64,000 nt of DNA from Drechslerella dactyloides (lineage: Eukaryota; Ascomycota; Orbiliomycetes; Orbiliales; Orbiliaceae), in NCBI GenBank assembly GCA_020064725.1, contig JAGTWJ010000007.1:1736001-1800000 (forward strand). The letters run 5' to 3'. A program made the position numbers and the translations under genes. A model generated the notes under the pieces. That model made no database searches. It was not told the DNA's origin and saw nothing but the letters and a program-made list of their open reading frames with translations. Shown here one piece after another: positions 55,127 through 64,000 of the stretch (the first letter of the stretch is position 1; each line of letters begins with the position of its first letter).

Positions 55127-57892
55127 ATGGTTCCCCGGCGGATGCTCCATAAACCTGCTGCTAGGCTCGCACTGGCGCCCCGCAGGAACTTAAAGACTCT
55201 CCTGCTGCCCCTCCTCCTCGCCCTCTCCATCGCCTTCATCCTCGTGTTCACCTGGTCTCCCGAACTCGCATTGGCGTCTGTCAGAAGACTTCTGGGCTTG
55301 ACCCGCCATTTCGCCACTTACCGCGTCCTGCCGCCCTCACGAGCCGGCCTAAGCACGATCTCCAAAATGTCCGCCTTCAAAGCCCCGCAGGCTCCCCCCA
55401 CATTCAAGCACTCGAAGGACTCCCTCCTGAAAGACACCAATGACTTGATCGAGAAATCCCGGGCTACTTTGGACCGTCTGGCGAAAGAGATCACCCCGGA
55501 GACCGCCACCTTTGACAATGTCATCGCCCCTCTGGCTGCCGATGAGAATGACATGGGTCTGACGAGCCATATCCTGGGTTTCTATCAATATGTCTCGTCC
55601 GACCCAGCAGTCAGAGAGGCATCCAGCCAGGCCGACAAGATTATGAGCGTATGTTCTTACCCATCACGCCCATCACCCCGAGTTCACGTTTGAGCTGCGA
55701 TAAAGCACACGCGTCGTTTTGAACTTTTCACGATGGCTGACTCGTGATTTCCATGCAGGAATATGCTATCGAGGCGGGGATGAGGGAGGACATCTTCAAG
55801 CTTGTGAACGCTGTCTTCAAGTCGCTCCCATCCGATATCCCTCCTGAGAGCAAGCGTCTGGTGGAAAAACTCAATACCGATTTCATCCGCATGGGCCTGC
55901 AGCTTGAGGGGGAGAACCGGGATATCTTCAAACAAATCAAGAAAGACCTCTCCTTTCTCAGCATCGATTTCTCCAAGTCACTCAACGAGGAGAACGGCGG
56001 TAATTGGTTTACGGCGGACGAGCTAAAGGGCGTCCCCCAGGACGTCATCGACACCCTTAAATCCGAGGATCGGGATGGCACCAAGAAATACTTCCTTTCT
56101 TACAAGTACCCAGATCTCTTCCCGGCTCTCAAATTTGATTTGAATGCAGACGTGCGCGAGAAGATCTTTGTTGGGAACGAAAACAAATGCCCCGAGAATC
56201 TTGAGCGCTTTGACAAGACCATCCGCCTTAGACATAAAAAGGCCCAGCTTCTTGGTTATCGCAACCATGCTGAATACGTTCTTGCAGAGAAGATGGCAAA
56301 GACGCCAGAGAAAGTAAACGATTTCCTCGGTAATCTAAGGTCCAAGCTAACGCAAGGCGGGCGCGATGAAGTGGAGAAGCTCAAGTCTCTCAAGAAATCA
56401 GACATGGAGAGCCGTGGGCTCTCATATGATGATAAGTACTACCTTTGGGACCATCGATTCTACGATCGTCTAGTCCGAGAAAAGGAATTCAACATTGATG
56501 AAAACAAGATCGCGGAGTATTTCCCGCTGCAGAAGTGTGTCGATGGCATGTTGAACATCTTTGAGAAGCTTCTTGGCTTGAAGTTCATCAAAGTTGTCGA
56601 GCAGGACGCCCAAGTGGGCTCCGGCGAACGAGGGTGGCACGAAGACTGCAAAGTCTACCTTGTCCATGATGAGGAGTCGCTTGGAGGCCAGTTTGTTGGA
56701 TATCTGTATCTGGATCTACATCCCAGGGAAGGGAAGTATGGCCACGCAGCGAATTTCAATCTGGTCCCAGGGTTCCTGCGCGAGCCAGCAAATTCAACAT
56801 CCCGCAACTATCCTGCAACGGCACTGGTAAGTCATAATCAATGTCTTTATCGGATACTGGCCGATGATCCCTTATGCTAATGGCAGCTGCAAATGCACAA
56901 CCCTATAGGTTTGCAATTTCTCCAAACCAACTCCGTCCAAGCCGTCACTGCTTAAGCATGACGAAGTCGTTACTCTGTTCCATGAACTCGGTCACGGTTC
57001 GTATTCGGTCCAGCAGCACTTTCCTGTATTCCATTACTAATGGAGAGTTCGTAGGAATCCACGACCTGGTATCCCGTACCATCTACTCTCGATTCCATGG
57101 GTAGGAGATCTTTTTCGATGCCATCCAAACGTAGATCTCGTTTTAACAACCAGCTTTGAACTGTAGAACCAATACCGTGGGAGACTTCGTTGAGGCCCCT
57201 TCTCAAATGCTGGAAAACTGGTGCTGGGAACCAGAACAGATTAAGCAGCTTTCATCGCATTATGAAAGCGGCGAGCCTCTCCCAGATGATCTCATAAAAG
57301 CTTTGATAGCGTCCAAGCATGTAGGAATGATAACCCCTTGGAGCAGTTGCAATTCTGGATTACTTGCTCATAATATCTTTACAGGTTAATGATGGGCTTT
57401 TCAACCTCCGCCAGCTCCACTTCGGTATTTTCGACATGCGTGTTCATGAATTGACAATGCCGGAGGACGAGAAGCTCGACTCAAGCAAGACCTACAACCA
57501 GCTTAGAAAAGATATCGCTGGCCTTGACGGGCCTGACAGCCTCACGTTCGGTCATGGTCAAACAACGTTCGGCCATCTCATGGGCGGCTACGATGCTGGC
57601 TACTACGGCTATTTGGTGAGAACATACTTCCAAACGCGCTCCATGGTACATTTGCCGTCGCCATTCTACGAGCTAACAATCTATATCTTTGCAGTGGTCC
57701 CTGGTCTTCGCGTGTGACATGTACTACACAGGGTTCAAGAAGAACCCGATGGACCCGGAGAACGGGAGAAAATACCGCCATGAGGTATTGGAAAAGGGAG
57801 GATCGAGAGACGAGATGGAGTCCTTGAAGGCCTTCCTGGGTCGTGAGCCGAACTCTGAGGCTTTCTTCAGGGAGCTCGGGATTCAGGCATAG
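55127..57892 (+). CDS. PRD1: M3 metallopeptidase, saccharolysin (PRD1)-like
   Basis: Zinc oligopeptidase that degrades short peptides in cytosol and mitochondrial intermembrane space. Exons 55127-55648, 55759-56826, 56909-56996, 57055-57100, 57167-57320, 57385-57615, 57695-57892; 768 residues from 55127, or 688 from the in-frame ATG at 55367, which is nearer the usual size. The HEXXH site FHELGH ends exon 3 and is followed by GIHDLVSRTIYSRFHGTNTVGDFVEAPSQMLENW (read in parts), with the third zinc ligand in the VEAPSQMLE segment. Other marks: KYGHAANFNLVPGF, MGGYDAGYYGYLWSLVFACD, GREPNSEAFFRELG. The first 80 residues include a strong hydrophobic span (TLLLPLLLALSIAFILVF) flanked by Arg. This head could be a membrane anchor or organelle signal of a longer isoform. 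Confidence 0.92.
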
Positions 57893-58465
57893 ATAGTATA
57901 GATGCTCAGCTGTTGTTCACCTTGTTGGCCTCAGAGGATCTATGCATCTGGTTTCAAAAAGCGGAAAAAAGTTGGTAGTGATAGCTATCGAACAAAAGAG
58001 TATTTATGAAATGAAAAAAATATAATTGCTACGGTTTCCGAGACTCTGTATCTATCGTGTTCCTTCCTGGGGCTTAGATCTTACTGTATGCTGTAACAGA
58101 GCACTGTTTTGTGCACGAAGAGCTAGTTTGAAGGCAAGGTGGACATGCGTTGGCTTCGCCAATTGCAAACGCGCGTTCAGTCCAACTTATACGTTCGGCT
58201 TCAACCCCAGCTCCATCTTCTAACCTTAACCTCCACCCGACCTCCATCCGACCTCCATCCAACTTCCCGACAGCTCAGGGTCAGCCTAGAGCAGACGCGT
58301 CTTAGAAGACAAATAGTCTCTGCTTCTTCTTCTCAAGTTCCGTTTCATCTCCCGCAGCTGTTGGGCCAGCAACCCTGGACCTTTCCAGTGCCCCACCACG
58401 ATTACCCGCCAGATCGATAACACCCAAGCGCATACCTTGACCGGAACTGTTGAAGCGGAATCAAG
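57893..58465. other. intergenic PRD1 to PUP2
   Basis: 3' flank of the peptidase gene and proteasome promoter. A near-perfect tandem of cgacctccatc units lies at 58230-58262. No gene seen. Confidence 0.5.
58230..58262. repeat. short tandem repeat, 11-base unit
   Basis: Unit cgacctccatc occurs about three times with small changes, 200 bases upstream of the proteasome alpha5 start. Possible promoter element array or chance repeat. Confidence 0.5.
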
Positions 58466-59575
58466 ATGTTCATCGCGAGATCAGAATACGGTACGAAGGC
58501 CCTCTCTCAAGTTATCCTTCATAACGCCAGATTGGGGATGACGTGCTAACCATCTGGTCTTCTGCGTAGATCGCGGTATCAAGTTAGTCCCCACTTTACC
58601 CTGATCTCCTCGCAATCAAGAGCTCTGGATCTCTGGCCCACCATACTTACGTAGCTCGTACAACACAGTACCTTCTCGCCAGAAGGTCGTCTCTTTCAGG
58701 TCGAATATTCTCTCGAAGCTATCAAGCTCGGGTCTACGGCAATCGGTGTACGGCATCCTCTCCCTCCGTTCAAGCTTCATGGCGGCATTTCCCCAATCTA
58801 ACAAGGGAAAACTTGCTCGTAGGTGGCCACTGGATATGGCGTAGTAATCGGCGTTGAGAAGCGGGTCACGTCTCCTTTACTGGAAGCATCGTCGGTGGAG
58901 AAGATTGTCGAAATCGACCGCCACCTGGGGTGCGCCATGTCTGGCCTGCAGGCAGACGCGAGATCTATGGTTGAACACGCCCGCGTCGAGGCTCAGAATC
59001 ACAGATTCCACTATGGCGAGCCATTGCGCGTCGAGAGCACTACCCAGGCGATCTGTGATCTAGCTCTTAGGTTCGGAGAAGGGGCTGACGGCGAGGAGAG
59101 CATCATGAGCCGGCCTTTTGGGGTGGCTTTACTGATCGCAGGGTGTGATGAGGACGGCCCGCAACTGTAAGGCTTAGAGATATCTCGTTCACAATCGGGG
59201 AGTATTCCATACTAATCATGAATGCAGATATCATGCCGAGCCGTCTGGTACCTTCTATCGATACGATGCGAAAGCAATAGGATCCGGAAGCGAGGGTGCT
59301 CAAGCGGAGCTGCAGAACGAATACCATAGTGTAGGCCATCGATCCACACACTCTCTTGAGCGTATCTCGATTCGGAGACGTTAATGCTTACTGTTTGTGA
59401 AATTTAGTCGTTGACCTTGGCAGAGGCGGAGAGCCTTGTTCTGAAAACATTGAAGCAGGTGATGGAAGAAAAGCTTGACAGCAAAAATGTCCAACTTGCA
59501 AGCGTGACAAAGGAAAAGGGCTTCCGCATATACTCGGATGATGAGATGAAGGAGGTTGTCTCGCGGTTGACTTGA
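58466..59575 (+). CDS. PUP2: 20S proteasome subunit alpha5
   Basis: Structural outer-ring subunit of the 20S proteasome. Exons 58466-58490, 58570-58582, 58669-58747, 58823-59166, 59228-59330, 59408-59575; 243 residues, as expected. The alpha signature is FSPEGRLFQVEYSLEAIKLG and is reached only by including a 13-base exon that yields YDRGINTFSPEG. Further marks: GYGVVIGVEKRVTSPLL, HLGCAMSGLQADARSMVEHAR, SRPFGVALLIAG, YHAEPSGTFYRYDAKAIGSGSEGAQ and the closing EKGFRIYSDDEMKEVV. The SEGA and SGLQADAR motifs are specific to alpha5. Exon 3 ends at 58747, not at the earlier GT, since only this keeps IGVATGYG. Confidence 0.95.
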
Positions 59576-59796
59576 ACGACTCGCAAGGCTCCTTTTATTC
59601 GCTCCGGACGCTGCAACCAAGTACATATCTCTTATATCTGGCCTGAGGAATGCCTTTTAGATAAATAAACTAGGCTAGGCTCTTGAGGTTTGGGGCGCCA
59701 TCCGACAATATAGCTAAGATCTAGGAATACTAGAGTAAAAACTTCTATAGATGTCCTCCTGCTTGATGATATTGCAGGGCAACAGCCGGTTCTATA

Positions 59797-61050
59797 TTAC
59801 AGCTTCAACTCAAAGACATTCACAACTCCGTCGTCACCTGTGCTGAGCAATATCTCTTCACCCGTCCTCGCTCCTTGCTTATCCCATTTCGAGCACCAGG
59901 CTATCGAGTTGATCTCGTAAACACCATGCGCCGACGGTATCTGAGCCACAACTTTCCATTCCTTGCGATTGCTTCCTGGGCTGTCCTCTGTGCTCGCATC
60001 CTCTGCGATATCTTCTTCTCTGTACACAACGATTCGGCCGTCGCCGCCAGCTGTCGCTATAAAGCCGGTGGTTTTGCTCCAGTCTATTGAGTAGATAGTC
60101 CTGTTATGAGCTTTAGGCAAACAACTTTGCTCCTGCCAGTCTTGTAGCTCGCTATCCGTCTGCTTGATTATGGATGGCTGTTGCGTCTCGCCTGCTGGCG
60201 GAGCTTTGGCTTGTCGATGCCATATTCTTACAGTTTGGTCGTCGGAGGCAGATGCAAGTCTGGACTGCGGACCGGCATTCTCGAATGATATTGCCCAAAC
60301 AGTCGAAGTGTGACCGGTTAGGACAGCGCAGCAAACCCAATCATCGACATCTTCCTTGTATAACCTGACTGTGTCGTCGTAGGAGGCGGATGCCAGCAAC
60401 TAAGTCCACCAATAAGCATCAGAAGGGTCAGCAAGCTGTAGCATGCAGTTCCACGAGAGGGGTGTTGCAAAGGGGACTGCGATTCCAACCTCTTCCGTGG
60501 GGTGCCAGACCACCATTTTCACATCCTGCGAATGCTCCTGAAGCACAGCCACCGTCTCGTAATTGTCGCCTTCCATTTCTTCCCATATCCAGACGGTCTT
60601 GTCCCTGGAACATGTGGCTAGAAAGGAGCCGCCGGGGCTCCAAGCGACGCTCTTGACTTCGCTGTCGTGGCCATCGAGGACAACGGCGAATCTCCATTCC
60701 TCCTCCTCTTCTCTTTCGTCGGACTGCGAAATTTCATTCTCCTCGTCACCGCCAATGATGGGTTGAGGATCCCGCGCATGCTCTGACCGGTGCCATATAC
60801 CAGTAGTCGAGTCGAAACTGGCTGTTGCGAGCACGCTCTCGCCTTTGCTATTGGGCTTCCAAGCCAAAGAACGAATCGATCGTTTGTGTCCGCCCTCAAT
60901 AGTGCTGACGAGTGAGAAGTCGCGTAGGGAGTAGATCCTGACCACCCTGTCTGTCGAGGCCGTGGCGACGAGGGGCAAGTGGGGGTGTGGCACGGCGCAC
61001 CAAACTCTGTCGGGCTGGGCAGGAAAACTGCCGATGCGATTCAGACTCAT
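59797..61050 (-). CDS. CIA1: cytosolic Fe-S assembly WD40 protein CIA1
   Basis: Seven-bladed WD40 scaffold of the CIA targeting complex, which hands Fe-S clusters to nuclear and cytosolic proteins. Exons 61050-60490 and 60399-59797; 387 residues. Repeats show as VWCAVPHP...RIYSL, GHKRSIRSLAWKP...GIWHR, GHDSEVKSVAWSPGGSFLATCSRDKTVWIW (in parts), EHSQDVKMVVWHPTEELLASASYDDTVRLY (in parts), GHTSTVWAISF, AHNRTIYSIDWS and HGVYEINSIAW. The Arg of SRDKTVW, which is essential in Cia1/Ciao1, is present. Inserts between blades 5 and 7 (after RIWHR and before REWK-like NRKEWKVVAQIP) are usual in fungi. It converges with proteasome alpha5, 221 bases between stop codons. Confidence 0.92.
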
Positions 61051-61743
61051 CGTCGCCTTTGGGTTCGTGCAGCTAGTAGTGTCGAGTCAGCATTTCGCGC
61101 AGCCGTCTGCCTGGGGGTGGTGTAGATTCTAACAGTTGGTTGAAAGTTCTGGTAGTTTAAGCTTTGAGGCGGATGCGTTGTAGTCGCAGATATCACGCGA
61201 TGCTGACCAGCGAGATGTAGGCATGGTGCGCGACAACAAGTTTCGAGGCCGCGACAACATCACTCGGGCATTTTTTGGGAGACTGGGACTTTGGCAAAGA
61301 ACGGGATTTGAATGCGTGGAGATTATATATATTTTAGAGAGGGAACATGCTCGCTTGGCGGTGCTGAACAATGCAGGCTGAATGAACTGCGCTCGGATGA
61401 CAATTATAAAATACTGGCATGATATGAAAACATCATGATTTCTATCTCCTCCATCTTCTGTCTAATACTGGGTCTCTACCCTCTCCTTGTTCTTCGACTT
61501 TTGAAAAGGAAAAGATAAAGACACGTGAGAGAAGAGGACAGGAGCAAAGTTCCGCAAATGTGCAGAGAGCTATACTGAGAACCGATCCGTGCCGACTGCA
61601 AAGTCCAAATGGCCCGTCCGAGTTCAATCGTAGGTGAATTTGATAATCGTCCTCCTTGGTCTTGGGTCAACTGGCATGCTGGTCACCATCGAGCCGGGCA
61701 CACCAATGTTGTGGATCCAATACTCTGCAGTACGCCTTATTTT
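61051..61743. other. intergenic CIA1 promoter and CUE1 3' flank
   Basis: CIA1 promoter and the 3' side of the CUE-domain gene, both on the minus strand. No gene recognised. Confidence 0.5.
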
Positions 61744-62469
61744 TCATCTCCCGTTCAACATGGCCTCCATCTTCTTGCGCGCTTCTATTATCATGGCATC
61801 CCTCCGCTCGTGGCCCCTTATAATGAGACTCGATTTATCATTCTTGTTGCTCGACGAACCCGGATCAACAGGCTGAGCCTTCCTGAGCTGATATGTATCG
61901 AGTTTCGAGTGGAGATTATATCGTGATATAAGGTCGCTATATTCAATCGATCTCGAGCTGGATGATGTGCCCGCGGAGGCAGTTGTGCCACGAGCGGCTC
62001 CGCCAGCACTTTGTTGACTGCTCGTAGACGCCGGCGAAGTTGACTCCGTTCGGTGAGCTCGGGCCAGGGACGCTGGTGGCTGTATTGTACATGAGCACTA
62101 TCCAAAAGTAATCACGAGTACGAACGGAAGGAAGAAGGATCCCGGACTGACCTCAGGAAGAGAACCCTCTGCTAGTATCTTCTCCGTTGTTGCCTCCACG
62201 CTGCCTCCATTCCGTTCAAGGTCCCACCAAATGGCAGCAACGCTGACCTGAGGGAACATTGCCCGGAGCGCCTCGACAGCATCCGCAGGAACCGTGGAAT
62301 TTGTCGTTCCAGAGGAGCGTGTGTGTCCGGCATCTTGCGCCTGGGGCGAACTGGTCAAATAACGGTACACCAGGAGAACGACTAGGGCGCAGAAGATGAG
62401 TTGCGAGAGGCTTGGAGAAGCGGACGCGGACGGGGAAGAGCCGGCCAGGTCATCACCGTCGAACGACAT
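61744..62469 (-). CDS. CUE1: CUE-domain ER protein, CUE1-like
   Basis: ER membrane adaptor that in yeast recruits the ubiquitin-conjugating enzyme Ubc7 for ER-associated degradation. Exons 62469-62152 and 62079-61744; 217 residues. After an acidic start, one membrane span lies at residues about 22-38 (LIFCALVVLLVYRYL). The CUE domain follows: VEALRAMFPQVSVAAIWWDLERNGGSVEATTEKIL (read in parts), with the ubiquitin-contact MFP motif. The second exon has no ATG of its own and codes for a Ser/Thr linker, SDLISRYNL, and a helical basic end ERRDAMIIEARKKMEAML, matching the Ubc7-binding C-terminus. Divergent from MDJ1 with about 500 bases between starts. Confidence 0.85.
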
Positions 62470-62967
62470 GGCGGATGTCTTTGACGATGGATGGAGTTGC
62501 TGGGAAAGTTGGCGTTGGCGTTGGCGTCGGCGCCGTCGCCGATGGTAGGTGGCAGGTAGCAGTTGGTTGAAGGCCGCGGGCTGGGCTCTTATGTAAGCTA
62601 GTTCGCCTGGCGCGAGCTAGGTGACGGTGCCAAGATCCAGGCAAAAAAAAAAAAAAATTGTCCAGAAACTTCGAGATGCGAAGGGCGACAGATCGGGCTT
62701 CAAGTGTGAGGCTTCTGGACCTCTCCTCTGCTAACGCCCTTTGTGATTAATACACTACTGAAGCCAGGTATGCATGCGCGCGCATAAACTCTCGTCAGTG
62801 CGATTCTTGCTCACCACCAGCATCACAGACAGCAAACGACTTCACCATCTGATGCGAAATCTGCGGAATCATCAGCCCACCTACTACCTTTGATTCACTG
62901 CGAAAGCCCACGTCGACATCTATCTTTCCTCCGGAAGTTAGCCCTCCCGGGCCGGTGCGCTGCCGCG
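62470..62967. other. divergent promoter CUE1 / MDJ1
   Basis: Upstream region of an ER quality-control gene and a mitochondrial chaperone gene. A ggcgtt repeat lies at 62508-62524 and an A-run at 62643-62656. No gene seen. Confidence 0.5.
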
Positions 62968-64000
62968 ATGAACGCTGTACCTCACCGGCTACTATCTACA
63001 TCCCGCACCGCTCTCGCCCACTTGCAGCTTCCCGCGACATTACCCCTCCGGCCGCTTGGTTCCGCCCCACATTATTCCAGCTGGGCAAGGGGAGAGTCGT
63101 CTCCTACCTCAGGCTGTCTATCTGCTACAGCTCATGGACGCCAACCTACATGTCGCGACAGGTGGAAGCGTGGTCCATCGATAGGCACGCCCTCATCCCA
63201 TCGCCAAGTAAGCACCAAACCCATGTCAATTGGCTGCGAATGTTATCATTTTTATGGCTTGTATGACTGACGCTAAACTCTGCTGCATGACGTATCTCGT
63301 ATAGTTCCATACAACGAAACCATGTCTCGCTGCACCCAAAGATCCTTACTCCGTCCTCGGTGTGTCCAAATCCGCTTCGGCCAGCGAGATCAAGAAGGCT
63401 TACTATACGATGGCAAAAAAGTACCATCCGGATGCGAACAAGGACCCAAAAGCAAAAGAGCAGTTCGTCGATATCCAACAAGCCTATGATATACTTTCGG
63501 ATTCAGACAAAAAAGAGCAATATGATCAATTCGGAGCTGCTGGTATGGACCCGAATGGTGCTGATGGTTTCCGCCCAGACGGCGCAAACCCTTTCAGCGG
63601 CGGGTTTGGATTTGGATCGGGTGGTTTTGGTGCGAGTTTCAATGTCGAAGATCTCTTCAACATGTTTGGAGGCGGGGGCGGCCCCAGACGAAGGGGCCCG
63701 CGCGCCGAGGAAGCTTTCGGCGACAACATCGATGTTCAAACGACAATATCCTTCATGGAAGCTGCGAATGGAACAAATAAAACTATCAATATCTCACCCT
63801 TGGTGACATGTTACACTTGTTCTGGATCTGGGCTCAAGCCCGGTGCGCAGAGAACAACATGCGGTAAATGTAATGGCACCGGTGCAAGGGTGCACATTCA
63901 CCAAGGTGGCTTCCAAATGGCATCTACTTGTGGGACATGCGGTGGGAGTGGTATAGTGACTCCCAAGGGATCCGATTGCGGAACCTGCTCTGGTGTTGGC
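62968..64000 (+). CDS. MDJ1: mitochondrial DnaJ chaperone MDJ1 (3' partial)
   Basis: Type I Hsp40 that works with matrix Hsp70 in folding and mtDNA maintenance. Exons 62968-63207 and 63305 to beyond the window end; 312 residues visible. The N-terminus is a long basic presequence (MNAVPHRLLSTSRTALAHL), completed after the intron by FHTTKPCLAAPKD. The J domain starts DPYSVLGVSKSASASEIKKA and has the HPD motif in KKYHPDANKD. A Gly/Phe region follows (FGFGSGGFGASFNVEDLFNMF), then the zinc-binding domain with three CxxCxGxG repeats visible (CYTCSGSG, CGKCNGTG, CGTCGGSG) and a fourth starting at the end (CGTCSGVG). The ATG at 62968 is preferred over upstream near-starts because it fits a presequence. 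The C-terminal substrate domains lie outside. Confidence 0.93.

Noticed and set aside
1..64000. tRNA genes, transposons, CRISPR arrays or a secondary-metabolite cluster
   Set aside because: No T-loop with paired arms, terminal inverted or long direct repeats, spaced repeats, or synthase-type genes were seen on reading both strands.

Overview
The window is nuclear DNA from a filamentous ascomycete (Pezizomycotina). Nearly every gene is split by short introns of about 45-150 bases with GT-AG ends and CTAAC/CTGAC-like branch sites. The gene set is fungal: class III chitin synthase, MSB2 mucin, AP-2 beta without an appendage, ATP synthase subunit k, PNS1 and a copper radical oxidase with a chitin-binding domain. 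I could not fix the order or genus. I saw no tRNA, rRNA, transposon, CRISPR array or biosynthetic cluster. Gene models were built by hand from splice sites and reading phase; exon coordinates are given in each entry and every complete model sums to whole codons.

Layout. 1-16.7 kb: CBM18/glyoxal oxidase (+, partial), PNS1 choline-transporter-like protein (+), ZNG1/CobW GTPase (+), YRB2-type Ran-binding protein (+), ESCRT-II VPS36 (+), RAD4/XPC repair protein (-). 17-25.5 kb: EMC4 (-) divergent from AP-2 beta (+); ribosomal protein eS17 (-) divergent from queuine tRNA-ribosyltransferase (+); FKBP12 (+). 26.4-33.6 kb: MSB2 signalling mucin (-) with a 4.7 kb upstream region without a convincing gene. 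33.6-47.2 kb: AFG1 ATPase (+), class III chitin synthase (-), MTP18/MTFP1 (+), ATP19 (+), a CoA-binding-fold protein (+) and a histidine-rich membrane-anchored protein of unknown function (-). 48.6-64 kb: an unknown conserved-looking protein (+), secreted leucine aminopeptidase (-), STEEP1-like protein (+), Cdc4-type myosin light chain (-), M3 oligopeptidase (+), proteasome alpha5 (+), CIA1 (-), CUE1-like ER ubiquitin adaptor (-) and mitochondrial DnaJ MDJ1 (+, cut off by the window end).

Most genes are housekeeping: membrane traffic (PNS1, VPS36, AP-2, EMC4), protein quality control (proteasome, CUE1, FKBP, MDJ1, AFG1, PRD1), mitochondria (AFG1, MTP18, ATP19, MDJ1), wall growth (chitin synthase, MSB2) and metal or cofactor handling (ZNG1, CIA1). 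There is no single dedicated system. The best leads are a possible non-AUG-started mitochondrial FKBP isoform, several very small exons (10-16 nt) that carry essential motifs and would be missed by automatic annotation, a GC-AG intron in ZNG1, an NPF motif in the AP-2 beta tail, the histidine-rich protein, and the long MSB2 upstream region.
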